Source: an uncultured Actinomycetes bacterium (GTDB taxonomy: Bacteria > Actinomycetota > Thermoleophilia > Solirubrobacterales > Thermoleophilaceae). From it: a stretch of 13,862 bases of DNA. Location: the NCBI GenBank assembly GCA_946481495.1, contig CAMLNW010000044.1, positions 1 to 13,862 on the forward strand, given 5' to 3'. A program made the position numbers and the translations under genes. Under the pieces are notes generated by a model. That model did no database searches. It was not told the DNA's origin and worked only from the letters and a program-made list of their open reading frames with translations. This document shows, one piece after another, positions 7,863-13,862 of this stretch (its first letter is position 1; every line of letters begins with the position of its first letter).

Positions 7863-8654
7863 CTAGTGAAGGAGCGCCGCAGGATCGACCGTAGCGGGCG
7901 GAGCACCCTCCGCGTCGGCAACCTCGAGCGCGGGAGCGTCGTCACGGAGCTCCGGATCAAAACGGTAACCCACGCCGAAGTGGGTGTGGATGTAGCGCCA
8001 GCGCGGCGATCCCGACTCGAGCTTCTGGCGCAGCTTGCGCACGAAGACGTCGACCGAGCGATCGCCATGAGCCATCGAGTAGCCCCAGACCTGCTGGTAG
8101 ATCTCCTCGCGCTGCAGCACCTTGCCCTCGGCGCCCGCGAGCAGCTGCAGGACCTCGAACTCGCGCCGTGTCAGGTCGCAGCTGCGACCGCTGGCGAAGG
8201 CCTGGAACTGATCGGCGCGAATCTCCAACTCGGCGGCGACGACCGGCGCCTGGTCGATCCGGCTCGAAGCCTGCTTGCGCCGCCGCACAACCGCTTCTAC
8301 ACGCGCGAGCGCCTCCTCGGGGTGGCACGGCTTGGTGATCCAGTCGTCCGCGCCCATCCGCAGCCCGCGCACGCGCTGAGCGACGCTCGAGCGACCGGTT
8401 GCGACGACAATCCCCAGCCCCGGCGCCGCGTGGGCGACCGCTTCGAGGAACTCCCAGGCGCCCGGGCCGAGCAGCGCGAGGTCGACGACGAGCGCGTTGA
8501 CGCGCATCGCGGCGAACTCCTCGGGGCGGGGCGCGGCCTCGAGCCGGCGGTGCTGCCAGCCCATGCTCTCGGCTCGGTTGACGAGTACCTGGACGAACCC
8601 GGAGTCGGAATCCAGGATCGCGAGCCGGATCGGCCCCGGATCGGAGGAGATCAC
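7863..8654 (-). CDS. PhoB/OmpR-family response regulator with atypical acidic pocket
   Basis: This encodes 263 residues. The receiver domain (about 9-128) has strand LAILDSD, the likely phosphoacceptor Asp58 (VVDLAL), Thr86 (VVATGRS) and Lys108 (ITKP). The usual Asp-Asp pair after strand 1 reads Asp15-Ser16, with Asp17 next, so one metal-binding position is changed. The winged-helix domain (about 140-236) contains LTRREFEVLQLL, REEIYQQVWG, the recognition helix GDRSVDVFVRKLRQKLE and the wing YIHTHFGVGYRF, nearly the same as in the two small regulators nearby. A disordered Ala/Pro/Asp tail follows. The GTG has no Shine-Dalgarno but sits just after a candidate -10, fitting leaderless translation. 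Position next to pst suggests a PhoP role, but no kinase gene is present here and other two-component roles are possible. Confidence 0.9.
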   Translation of the reverse strand: MISSDPGPIRLAILDSDSGFVQVLVNRAESMGWQHRRLEAAPRPEEFAAMRVNALVVDLALLGPGAWEFLEAVAHAAPGLGIVVATGRSSVAQRVRGLRMGADDWITKPCHPEEALARVEAVVRRRKQASSRIDQAPVVAAELEIRADQFQAFASGRSCDLTRREFEVLQLLAGAEGKVLQREEIYQQVWGYSMAHGDRSVDVFVRKLRQKLESGSPRWRYIHTHFGVGYRFDPELRDDAPALEVADAEGAPPATVDPAALLH

Positions 8655-8660
8655 ACACCA

Positions 8661-8666
8661 AGCATA
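8661..8666 (-). promoter_or_regulatory. Candidate -10 for leaderless response-regulator transcript
   Basis: On the minus strand TATGCT ends six bases before the GTG start at 8654, with no Shine-Dalgarno between. This geometry matches leaderless actinobacterial mRNAs. The matching -35 position reads CTTTCA (17-base spacer), a weak match. Confidence 0.45.
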
Positions 8667-8676
8667 CGCAACAGAT

Positions 8677-8692
8677 GGGCTTGTGAAAGCCC
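8677..8692. promoter_or_regulatory. Perfect hyphenated palindrome in the divergent promoter region
   Basis: GGGCTT (8677-8682) and AAGCCC (8687-8692) are perfect inverted arms around GTGA. It overlaps the expected -35 area of the minus-strand response regulator and abuts the first unit of the plus-strand 11-base-period array. A dimeric repressor or autoregulatory site is plausible; chance cannot be excluded. Confidence 0.35.
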
Positions 8693-8732
8693 GTTTACAG
8701 CTTCTTCACAGCCCAATCACGCGCACATAACG
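8693..8732 (+). promoter_or_regulatory. PHO-box-like array between divergent regulators
   Basis: Four 7-base units start every 11 bases: GTTTACA (8693), CTTCACA (8704), AATCACG (8715) and CATAACG (8726). The order and bases closely match the pstS array (TTTACA, TTCACA, variable, ATAAC). It stands in the 111-base gap between the minus-strand response regulator and the plus-strand winged-helix gene. An overlapping reading is a promoter with TTCACA as -35 and TAACGG as -10, spaced 17 bases. Confidence 0.65.
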
Positions 8733-8765
8733 GGAAGTCCTTGCGCAGATGCGACCTTCAGCACC

Positions 8766-9146
8766 ATGGAAGCGGCGATTCAAACCCAGATGTTGCGATC
8801 CGGGTCGATCGAGATCCACCCGGATGAGTTCCTAGCGCTGGCCGGCGGCCGACCGCTCAACCTGACCGCGCGCGAGCTCGACCTGCTGACCGCTCTGGTC
8901 CTGCGCCAGGGCCGCATAGTCAGTCGCGAGGAGATCTACGCCGCGGTCTGGGACGAGCCCTACCGCAAGTCCGACCGTTCGGTCGACGTCTACGTGGCGA
9001 AGTTGCGCCAGAAGCTCGAGCACGCGCTGCCCGGCGTTCGCTTCATCCATACCCACTTCGGCTTCGGCTACCGCCTCGAGCAGGAGGGCGAACCGCTCCC
9101 CGAGGGCTCTTTACATCGTTTTCACATCCCGGAGACAAGTCCATAA
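8766..9146 (+). CDS. Second receiverless PhoB-type winged-helix protein
   Basis: This encodes 126 residues from ATG 8766. The frame is open much further upstream but runs through the divergent response regulator and its promoter, so the internal ATG after the promoter array is the sensible start. The protein is a lone effector domain: an N-terminal sheet (about 9-30), [26 protein letters not shown], the recognition helix [18 protein letters not shown] and the wing [12 protein letters not shown], then about 20 extra residues. Those last codons contain most of the pstS regulatory array. No receiver is present. It reads in the same direction as pstS with 62 bases between, so it may be a pst-specific regulator or a modulator of the full response regulator. 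No Shine-Dalgarno is clear. Confidence 0.9.
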   Translation: MEAAIQTQMLRSGSIEIHPDEFLALAGGRPLNLTARELDLLTALVLRQGRIVSREEIYAAVWDEPYRKSDRSVDVYVAKLRQKLEHALPGVRFIHTHFGFGYRLEQEGEPLPEGSLHRFHIPETSP

Positions 9147-9148
9147 CA
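9109..9148 (+). promoter_or_regulatory. PHO-box-like array upstream of pstS
   Basis: Four 7-base units start every 11 bases: CTTTACA (9109), TTTCACA (9120), GGAGACA (9131) and CATAACA (9142). The array spans the last codons and stop (9144-9146) of the preceding regulator gene and lies 60 bases before the pstS ATG. Comparison with the divergent-region array shows conserved TTTACA, TTCACA and ATAAC at the same spacing, while the coding frames differ, which argues for regulatory selection. TTCACA and TAACAG with a 17-base spacer could also be read as a -35/-10 pair. Confidence 0.7.
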
Positions 9149-9208
9149 GACTGGCTACCGAGCCATGCGACCGTCGCCTCAGTTGTGAAACGAACAAGGA
9201 GAACATCC

Positions 9209-10177
9209 ATGAGCAAGTGGCTCGCACTCGCCTCGGCGGGCGTGCTGGCACTCGGCGTCGCAGCCTGCGGCGACGACAGCAGCGACAGCACCGCCTCAGG
9301 CGGCAGCGGCGGGGGCGACCTCTCCGGAGCAGTGACGATCGACGGCTCGAGCACGGTTGGACCGTTCGCGCAGACCGCGGCCGAGCAGTTCAGCGGCGAG
9401 AACCCTGACGTCAAGGTCTCGGTCGGCACCTCCGGCACCGGCGGCGGCTTCGAGAAGTTCTGCGCCGGCGAGACCGACATCTCCGACGCCTCGCGTCCGA
9501 TCAAGGACGACGAGGAGGCTCCGATCTGCAAGAAGAACGGCGTCACCTACCAGGAGATCCAGATCGCCAACGACGGCATCGCCGTTGTTACCAACACGAA
9601 CCTGAAGATCGACTGCATGACGGTCGCGCAGTTGAAGAAGCTGTGGAACACCGGTTCGAAGGTCACCAACTACAACCAGCTCGATCCGAGCTTCCCCGAT
9701 GTCGAGGTCTCGCTCTACGGACCGGGCACCGACTCCGGCACCTTCGACTTCTTCACCGACGTGATCAACGGTGAGGAGGGCGTGAGCCGCAAGGAGTACC
9801 AGCCGTCCGAGGACGACAACGTGCTGGTCCAGGGTGTCGAGGGCGACGAGGGCGGCCTCGCCTACTTCGGCTTCTCCTACTACGAGCAGAACCAGGACAA
9901 GCTGAACCTGGTCGCGGTCGATGCCGGCGACGGTTGCGTCAAGCCGAGCGTCGAGACGATCCAGGACGGCAGCTACAAGCCGCTCTCGCGGCCGCTGTTC
10001 ATGTACCCGAGCGAGCAGTCGCTCGGCTCGAAGCCGCAAGTCAAGGGCTTCATGGAGTACACGGTCGACAACGCGGACGAGATCGCGACGGCGTCGCAGA
10101 TCGTGCCGCTGACCGCTGCTCAGACCGACAAGGCCAAGCAGCAGCTGAAGGAGGCGGAGGCGAAGGCCGGCAAGTAG
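9209..10177 (+). CDS. pstS: Phosphate ABC transporter substrate-binding lipoprotein PstS
   Basis: This encodes 322 residues. ATG 9209 is chosen because AAGGAG (9196-9201) is ideally spaced; the upstream GTG at 9185 lacks such a site. The signal peptide ends in lipobox VAAC with Cys20 as the lipidated residue, followed by a Gly/Ser/Asp linker. The mature protein has the PstS phosphate-binding signatures: DGSSTVGPF (45-53), GTSGTGGGF (73-81), DISDASRPI (90-98) and [10 protein letters not shown] (173-182). It captures inorganic phosphate at the outer face of the membrane and hands it to PstC/PstA. Cysteines 85, 107, 136 and 243 may form disulfides. Its own PHO-box-like promoter suggests induction by phosphate starvation. 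It is the first gene of the pst operon. Confidence 0.97.
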   Translation: MSKWLALASAGVLALGVAACGDDSSDSTASGGSGGGDLSGAVTIDGSSTVGPFAQTAAEQFSGENPDVKVSVGTSGTGGGFEKFCAGETDISDASRPIKDDEEAPICKKNGVTYQEIQIANDGIAVVTNTNLKIDCMTVAQLKKLWNTGSKVTNYNQLDPSFPDVEVSLYGPGTDSGTFDFFTDVINGEEGVSRKEYQPSEDDNVLVQGVEGDEGGLAYFGFSYYEQNQDKLNLVAVDAGDGCVKPSVETIQDGSYKPLSRPLFMYPSEQSLGSKPQVKGFMEYTVDNADEIATASQIVPLTAAQTDKAKQQLKEAEAKAGK

Positions 10178-10205
10178 CCGCCTTCGTGGCCTCCTGACAC
10201 CACCG

Positions 10206-11144
10206 ATGGAGGCCTCCGCCACCACCACGACACGCGCCACCCCGGCTCTCGGGGTGGCGCGTCGTCGTTGGAGCGAGGACGTGATCAAGGCGCTGCTGCT
10301 GCTCGCCGCGCTGATCTCGATCCTCACGACGACCGGCATCGTCCTGTCGCTCGCCCGCGAGGCGATCGCCTTCCTCCAGGAGGTCGGCGTCGACGCGTTC
10401 CTCTTCGGCACCGACTGGTCGCCGATCATTAAGCCGCAGAGCTTCGGCGTGCTGCCGTTGGTCAGCGGCACCTTCCTCGTCACCGGCATCGCGCTGCTGG
10501 TCGCGATCCCGCTCGGACTCGGCTCCGCGATCTACCTCAGCGAGTACGCGCGCCCGCGCGTGCGCAAGACCTGCAAGCCGATCCTCGAGCTGCTCGCCGG
10601 CGTGCCGACGGTCGTCTTCGGCTACTTCGCCCTGACCTTCTTCACGCCCTCGGTGCTGACCGACATCCTGCACCTCGACGTCAGCGTCTTCAACGCGCTG
10701 TCGGCCGGGATCATCATGGGCTTCATGATCATCCCGACGATCGCGTCCGTCGCCGAGGACGCGATGTCGGCGGTGCCGGCGTCGCTGCGCGAGGGCTCGT
10801 TCGGACTCGGCGCGAACCGCCTCCAGACCTCGCTGCGCGTCGTCTTCCCGGCGGCGCTGTCGGGGATCGTCGCCTCGGTGGTGCTGGGCGCGTCGCGCGC
10901 GATCGGCGAGACGATGATCGTGCTCGTCGCCGCCGGCCAGATCGCGGCGCTGACGCCGAACCCCGAGAACCCGATGTACACGATGACGTCCTACATCGCG
11001 GCGATCGGCAAGGGCGACCTGGCGACCGGCAGCCTGCAGTACGAGACGATCTTCGCCGTCGGAGCGCTGCTGTTCGTCATCACGTTCGTGCTGAACATGA
11101 TCTCGATCCGCTTCGTGCGCAAGTACCGGCAGGTGTACGAGTGA
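10206..11144 (+). CDS. pstC: Phosphate ABC transporter permease PstC
   Basis: This encodes 312 residues from ATG 10206, with six likely membrane helices. Typical PstC sequence is seen: ILTTTGIVLSL, FGVLPLVSGTFLVTGIALLVAIPLGLG, AIYLSEYARP, LELLAGVPTVVFGYFAL, and the cytoplasmic EAA-type loop about residues 190-235 ending SRAIGETMIVLVAAG. It forms half of the phosphate channel with PstA. The start is uncertain: the first 20 codons contain a strong stem-loop and no good Shine-Dalgarno precedes ATG 10206. GTG 10254 and GTG 10281 (preceded by GGAG at 10270-10273) are in-frame alternatives, although the RRRWSED segment just before 10281 looks like normal PstC N-terminus. Gap to pstS is 28 bases. 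Confidence 0.95.
   Translation: MEASATTTTRATPALGVARRRWSEDVIKALLLLAALISILTTTGIVLSLAREAIAFLQEVGVDAFLFGTDWSPIIKPQSFGVLPLVSGTFLVTGIALLVAIPLGLGSAIYLSEYARPRVRKTCKPILELLAGVPTVVFGYFALTFFTPSVLTDILHLDVSVFNALSAGIIMGFMIIPTIASVAEDAMSAVPASLREGSFGLGANRLQTSLRVVFPAALSGIVASVVLGASRAIGETMIVLVAAGQIAALTPNPENPMYTMTSYIAAIGKGDLATGSLQYETIFAVGALLFVITFVLNMISIRFVRKYRQVYE
10232..10262 (+). other. Strong stem-loop at the pstS-pstC junction
   Basis: ACGCGCCACCCC (10232-10243) and GGGGTGGCGCGT (10251-10262) form a perfect 12-base-pair stem with a seven-base loop. No U-run follows, so it is not a classic intrinsic terminator. Such hairpins after a binding-protein gene often protect its mRNA and reduce downstream expression. 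Here the hairpin falls inside the annotated first codons of pstC, so it could also hinder translation initiation there. Confidence 0.7.
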
Positions 11145-12058
11145 CCGACGTCACCGCAGCCGCCTTCGAGGAGGCCGCCGAGCTGCGGCCGATCGGCCGC
11201 TCCCAGGGAGCCGCGCGCCTGCGCGGAAGCGCCTTCCGCTACGTGCTGATCGCCTGCCTGGCGATCTCGTTCGCGCTGCTCGCGACGCTGCTGGTCGACA
11301 TCGTCGCCGACGGCATCGGCACGATCAGCACCAACTTCATCACCAGCTTCCCGTCGTCGATCGCCGCGCAGGCGGGGATCTGGCCGGCGCTGCTCGGGAC
11401 GCTCTGGCTGATGGCGGTCTGTGCGCTGTTCATCATCCCGGTCGGCGTCGCGACAGCGATCTATCTCGAGGAGTACGCCGACGAGACGCGCTGGCTGAAC
11501 CGCACGATCGAGGTCAACATCCAGAACCTCGCGGCGGTGCCCTCGATCGTCTACGGGATCCTCGGCCTCGCCTTCCTGGTGCGCGGCCCGCTGTCGCTCG
11601 GCAACGTCGTGCTCGCCGGCGGCCTGACGCTCGGCCTGCTGGTGCTGCCGGTCGTGATCATCGCCGGCCGCGAGGCGATCCGCGCGGTGCCGCCATCGAT
11701 CCGCGAGGGCTCGATGGCGCTCGGCGCGACCCAGTGGCAGACGATCTGGCGCCAGGTGCTGCCGGCGGCGATCCCCGGCATCGCGACCGGCGTGATCCTC
11801 GCGCTGTCGCGCGCGATCGGCGAGACAGCGCCGCTGATCATGGTCGGCGCGGCGACGTACGTGTCGTTCGATCCGAGCCTGATGTCGCGGTTCACGGCGA
11901 TGCCGATCCAGATCTTCGACTGGATCACGCGCCCGTCGAACTCGATCAACGACTACGCGGCGCTCGCCGCCGGCGGGATCCTTGTGCTGATGGTCCTGCT
12001 GGGCTGCATGAACGGCGTCGCGATCTGGCTTCGAAATCGCTATGAGCAGAAGTGGTAG
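11141..12058 (+). CDS. pstA: Phosphate ABC transporter permease PstA
   Basis: This encodes 305 residues. The GTG start overlaps the pstC stop (GTGA), so translation is coupled. A roughly 30-residue cytoplasmic N-terminus leads into six predicted membrane helices. Typical PstA sequence includes GIWPALLGTLWLM, IPVGVATAIYLEEYA, EVNIQNLAAVPSIVYGILGLA, and the EAA-type coupling loop EAIRAVPPSIREGSMALGAT ending in SRAIGETAPLIMVGAA. With PstC it forms the transmembrane phosphate path, and the coupling loop contacts PstB. Length and order are ordinary for the family, and nothing is missing. Confidence 0.96.
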   Translation: MTDVTAAAFEEAAELRPIGRSQGAARLRGSAFRYVLIACLAISFALLATLLVDIVADGIGTISTNFITSFPSSIAAQAGIWPALLGTLWLMAVCALFIIPVGVATAIYLEEYADETRWLNRTIEVNIQNLAAVPSIVYGILGLAFLVRGPLSLGNVVLAGGLTLGLLVLPVVIIAGREAIRAVPPSIREGSMALGATQWQTIWRQVLPAAIPGIATGVILALSRAIGETAPLIMVGAATYVSFDPSLMSRFTAMPIQIFDWITRPSNSINDYAALAAGGILVLMVLLGCMNGVAIWLRNRYEQKW

Positions 12059-12068
12059 GTGACCAAAG

Positions 12069-12989
12069 GTGGCTGAGCAGATGACCGACCCGCACCGTCA
12101 GCAGGAGGACGACCGCTCCCCCGAGCGCTCGGTCCCGCGCAGCCCAGCCGAGACGTCGCTCGACGTCGGCAGCGCGACGCTGGAGGGCAAGCGCAGCCGT
12201 CCCGAGAAGGCGCGCGAGCCGATCTTCGAGCTCGACAAGGTGGAGGTCGCCTACAGCGGCAAGGTCGCCGTGCGCGACATCTCGTTCGACATCGCGACGA
12301 AGGAGATCACCGCGCTGATCGGGCCGTCCGGCTGCGGCAAGAGCACGCTGTTGCGCTGCCTGAACCGGATGAACGACCTGGTGCCGGGCGCGACCGTCGG
12401 CGGCTCGATCAAGTACCACCACCAGGATCTCTACGGCGCTACCGTCGACCCGGTCGAGGTGCGCAAGCGGATCGGGATGGTCTTCCAGAAGCCCAACCCG
12501 TTCCCGAAGTCGATCTACGACAACATCGCCTTCGGCCCGCGCGTGCTCGGCATGAAGGGCGACATGGACGAGATCGTCGAGCGCGCGCTGCGCCGCGGCG
12601 CGCTCTGGGACGAGGTCAAGGACCGGCTCAAGACGAACGCCTTCGGAATGTCGGGCGGCCAGCAGCAGCGGCTCTGCATCGCGCGCACGCTCGCCACCGA
12701 TCCCGACGTGATCCTGATGGACGAGCCGTGCTCGGCGCTCGACCCGATCTCGACCAGCAAGATCGAGGATCTGATGCTCGAGCTGCGCGAGCGCTACTCG
12801 ATCGTGATCGTCACGCACAACATGCAGCAGGCGGCGCGCGTCTCGGACATGACCGCCTTCTTCACCGTCCAGCTCGAGGACGACGGCCATCGCACCGGCC
12901 GGATGGTCGAGTTCGACGAGACCCAGACGGTCTTCACCAATCCGAGCGACGAGCGCACCGAGGCCTACGTCACCGGCAAGGTCGGCTAG
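12069..12989 (+). CDS. pstB: Phosphate ABC transporter ATPase PstB with N-terminal extension
   Basis: This encodes 306 residues, about 50 longer than the usual PstB (about 250-260). All ATPase motifs are present: Walker [10 protein letters not shown] (85-93), Q-loop VFQKPNPFP (138-146), signature MSGGQQQR (194-201, Met in place of the usual Leu), Walker B VILMDEP (214-220) and switch His250 in VTHNMQQA. It hydrolyses ATP to drive phosphate import through PstC/PstA. The extra first 50 residues are charged and low-complexity (Glu, Arg, Ser, Pro), probably disordered. GTG 12069 is backed by AGGTGA at 12057-12062, six bases upstream; ATG 12081 is a weaker alternative. Gap to pstA is ten bases. 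Confidence 0.97.
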   Translation: MAEQMTDPHRQQEDDRSPERSVPRSPAETSLDVGSATLEGKRSRPEKAREPIFELDKVEVAYSGKVAVRDISFDIATKEITALIGPSGCGKSTLLRCLNRMNDLVPGATVGGSIKYHHQDLYGATVDPVEVRKRIGMVFQKPNPFPKSIYDNIAFGPRVLGMKGDMDEIVERALRRGALWDEVKDRLKTNAFGMSGGQQQRLCIARTLATDPDVILMDEPCSALDPISTSKIEDLMLELRERYSIVIVTHNMQQAARVSDMTAFFTVQLEDDGHRTGRMVEFDETQTVFTNPSDERTEAYVTGKVG

Positions 12990-13003
12990 GGAGGGAGGAC
13001 ACG

Positions 13004-13708
13004 ATGCCCGACAGCTCACGACAGCAGTTCCAGGACGAGCTCGCGCAGCTCGAGCATCAGGGGCTAGGCGGGCTCGACCTCGTCTGCCAGGCGCTCGACC
13101 GCGCGATCGAGGTCGTCCTGCACCAGGACGTCGAGCTGGCGAGCATGGTGATCGCCGACGACGACCGGATCGACGGCCGCTACCTCGAGGTCCATCAGGG
13201 GATCCTGTCGCTGCTCGCGCTGCAGGCCCCCGTGGCCGGCGATCTGCGTCTCGTAGCGGCTCTCCTGCACGTGATCAAGCACGTCGAGCGGATGGGCGAC
13301 CAGTGCGTGAACATGGCCAAGCTCGTCCCGCTCGCAGGCCACGAGCCGCCGGCCGACGACGAGCTGCTGGCGAAGATCGCCCGCATGGGCGAGCTTGCGC
13401 GCTCGCTCGTCCAGCAGTGCAAGCTCGCCTTCGAGCGCCGCGACGCCGCGCTCGCCCAGGACCTCGTCCGCCAAGACGACGAGATCGACGCGCTCAACCG
13501 CGAGTGCTTCCGCCGCGCGCTGGAGATCGGCGACGACGCCGACCAGCGCGAGTGGGCGATGCACATGATGCTGATCGCCCGCTGCCTCGAGCGGATCGGC
13601 GACAACGCCGTCGACATCGGCGAGCAGACCGCGTTCGTGGTGACCGGGTTGTTCCGCGAGTTCGAGGACGCCTCGCATCCCGAGCTCTCGCCGAGAACGG
13701 GGTCCTGA
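13004..13708 (+). CDS. phoU: Phosphate transport regulator PhoU
   Basis: This encodes 234 residues from ATG 13004, with Shine-Dalgarno GGGAGGA just upstream (12993-12999). The protein consists of two similar three-helix PhoU repeats. The metal-binding helix motifs are ERMGDQCVNMAK (95-106) and ERIGDNAVDIGEQ (196-208), both complete. PhoU acts in the cytoplasm, connecting Pst transport with signalling to the Pho two-component system and limiting uptake when phosphate is plentiful. It follows pstB by 14 bases and overlaps the next gene by one base (TGATG). Length is normal. Confidence 0.96.
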   Translation: MPDSSRQQFQDELAQLEHQGLGGLDLVCQALDRAIEVVLHQDVELASMVIADDDRIDGRYLEVHQGILSLLALQAPVAGDLRLVAALLHVIKHVERMGDQCVNMAKLVPLAGHEPPADDELLAKIARMGELARSLVQQCKLAFERRDAALAQDLVRQDDEIDALNRECFRRALEIGDDADQREWAMHMMLIARCLERIGDNAVDIGEQTAFVVTGLFREFEDASHPELSPRTGS

Positions 13709-13862
13709 TGGGTATGCCGCTCTTCGCCTCCGCGCCGAACCGGACCAAGTTCGAGGCGCTGTTCGCGGCGGGCGGCGCCAACCTCGCCGAGGCAACCGCC
13801 AAGCTCGACCGGCTGATGCGCAGCTGGCCCGACGAGCCCGGACTGCGCGACGAGATCAAGGC
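13708..13862 (+). CDS. DUF47 / PhoU-like protein, N-terminal part (partial)
   Basis: The start ATG shares its first base with the phoU stop (TGATG). Only 51 codons are in the window. The visible residues (PLFASAPNRTKFEALFAAGGANLAEATAKLDRLM...) resemble the N-terminus of DUF47 proteins, which begin with a short Phe-rich strand and a helix with a KFxxLF pattern and are PhoU-related. These proteins usually accompany low-affinity PiT phosphate transporters, so a pit gene may lie just beyond the window; this is inference. A second in-frame ATG lies at 13714. Confidence 0.7.
   Translation, partial: MGMPLFASAPNRTKFEALFAAGGANLAEATAKLDRLMRSWPDEPGLRDEIK

Noticed and set aside
8693..9148. 11-base-period repeats as a CRISPR or tandem-repeat expansion
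   Set aside because: Units are only seven bases, degenerate, in groups of four and placed in promoters, which fits regulator sites rather than arrays with spacers.
9185..9208. GTG 9185 as the pstS start
   Set aside because: It would add eight basic residues before the signal peptide and has no Shine-Dalgarno; ATG 9209 has an ideal one.

Overview
The window is very GC-rich DNA of actinobacterial character, with strong G/C bias at third codon positions, GTG and TTG starts, and stop/start overlaps between adjacent genes. The style of the proteins (receiverless PhoB-type regulators, an Ala/Pro-rich secreted phosphoesterase-like protein, a cupredoxin-like plus polytopic membrane protein pair) fits the deep actinobacterial class Thermoleophilia (Solirubrobacter/Conexibacter-like). 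That placement is an inference from memory of these protein types. The locus as a whole is a phosphate-acquisition region.

Layout. (1) 1-5353, plus strand: the tail of an unidentified gene, a 1499-residue secreted and C-terminally membrane-anchored protein with propeller-like repeats and a phosphoesterase-like domain that has lost its metal ligands, and a 261-residue secreted protein with formylglycine-generating-enzyme-like (FGE-like) motifs. The three are joined by 1-4 base overlaps. (2) 5354-5793: a regulatory array of four 7-mers at 11-base period, then a small receiverless PhoB-type winged-helix protein. (3) 8654 down to 5790, minus strand: a response regulator with an atypical acidic pocket, a membrane-anchored cupredoxin-like protein without cysteine, a roughly ten-helix membrane protein, and a 47-residue membrane protein. 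(4) 8655-9208: a divergent regulatory region, a second receiverless winged-helix protein, and the pstS promoter. (5) 9209-13862, plus strand: pstS, pstC, pstA, pstB, phoU and the start of a DUF47 (PhoU-like) gene cut by the window end.

How the parts fit. PstS captures phosphate outside the membrane, PstC/PstA form the channel, PstB drives it, and PhoU together with the DUF47 protein probably tune uptake. Three arrays with the geometry of actinobacterial PHO boxes (7-base units every 11 bases) lie upstream of the first small regulator, between the divergent response regulator and second small regulator, and directly upstream of pstS. The pstS array sits partly inside the last codons of the second small regulator. 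The reading I favour is a Pho regulon hub with one full response regulator and two receiverless DNA-binding proteins whose domains closely resemble it, able to act on related 11-base-period sites. No histidine kinase is visible in the window.

The most noteworthy items are the trio of PhoB-type domains with three 11-base-period arrays, the apparently dead phosphoesterase module in a giant surface protein, and the unannotated 47-residue membrane protein ending the minus-strand operon. A perfect 12-base-pair stem in the first codons of the pstC reading frame also stands out.
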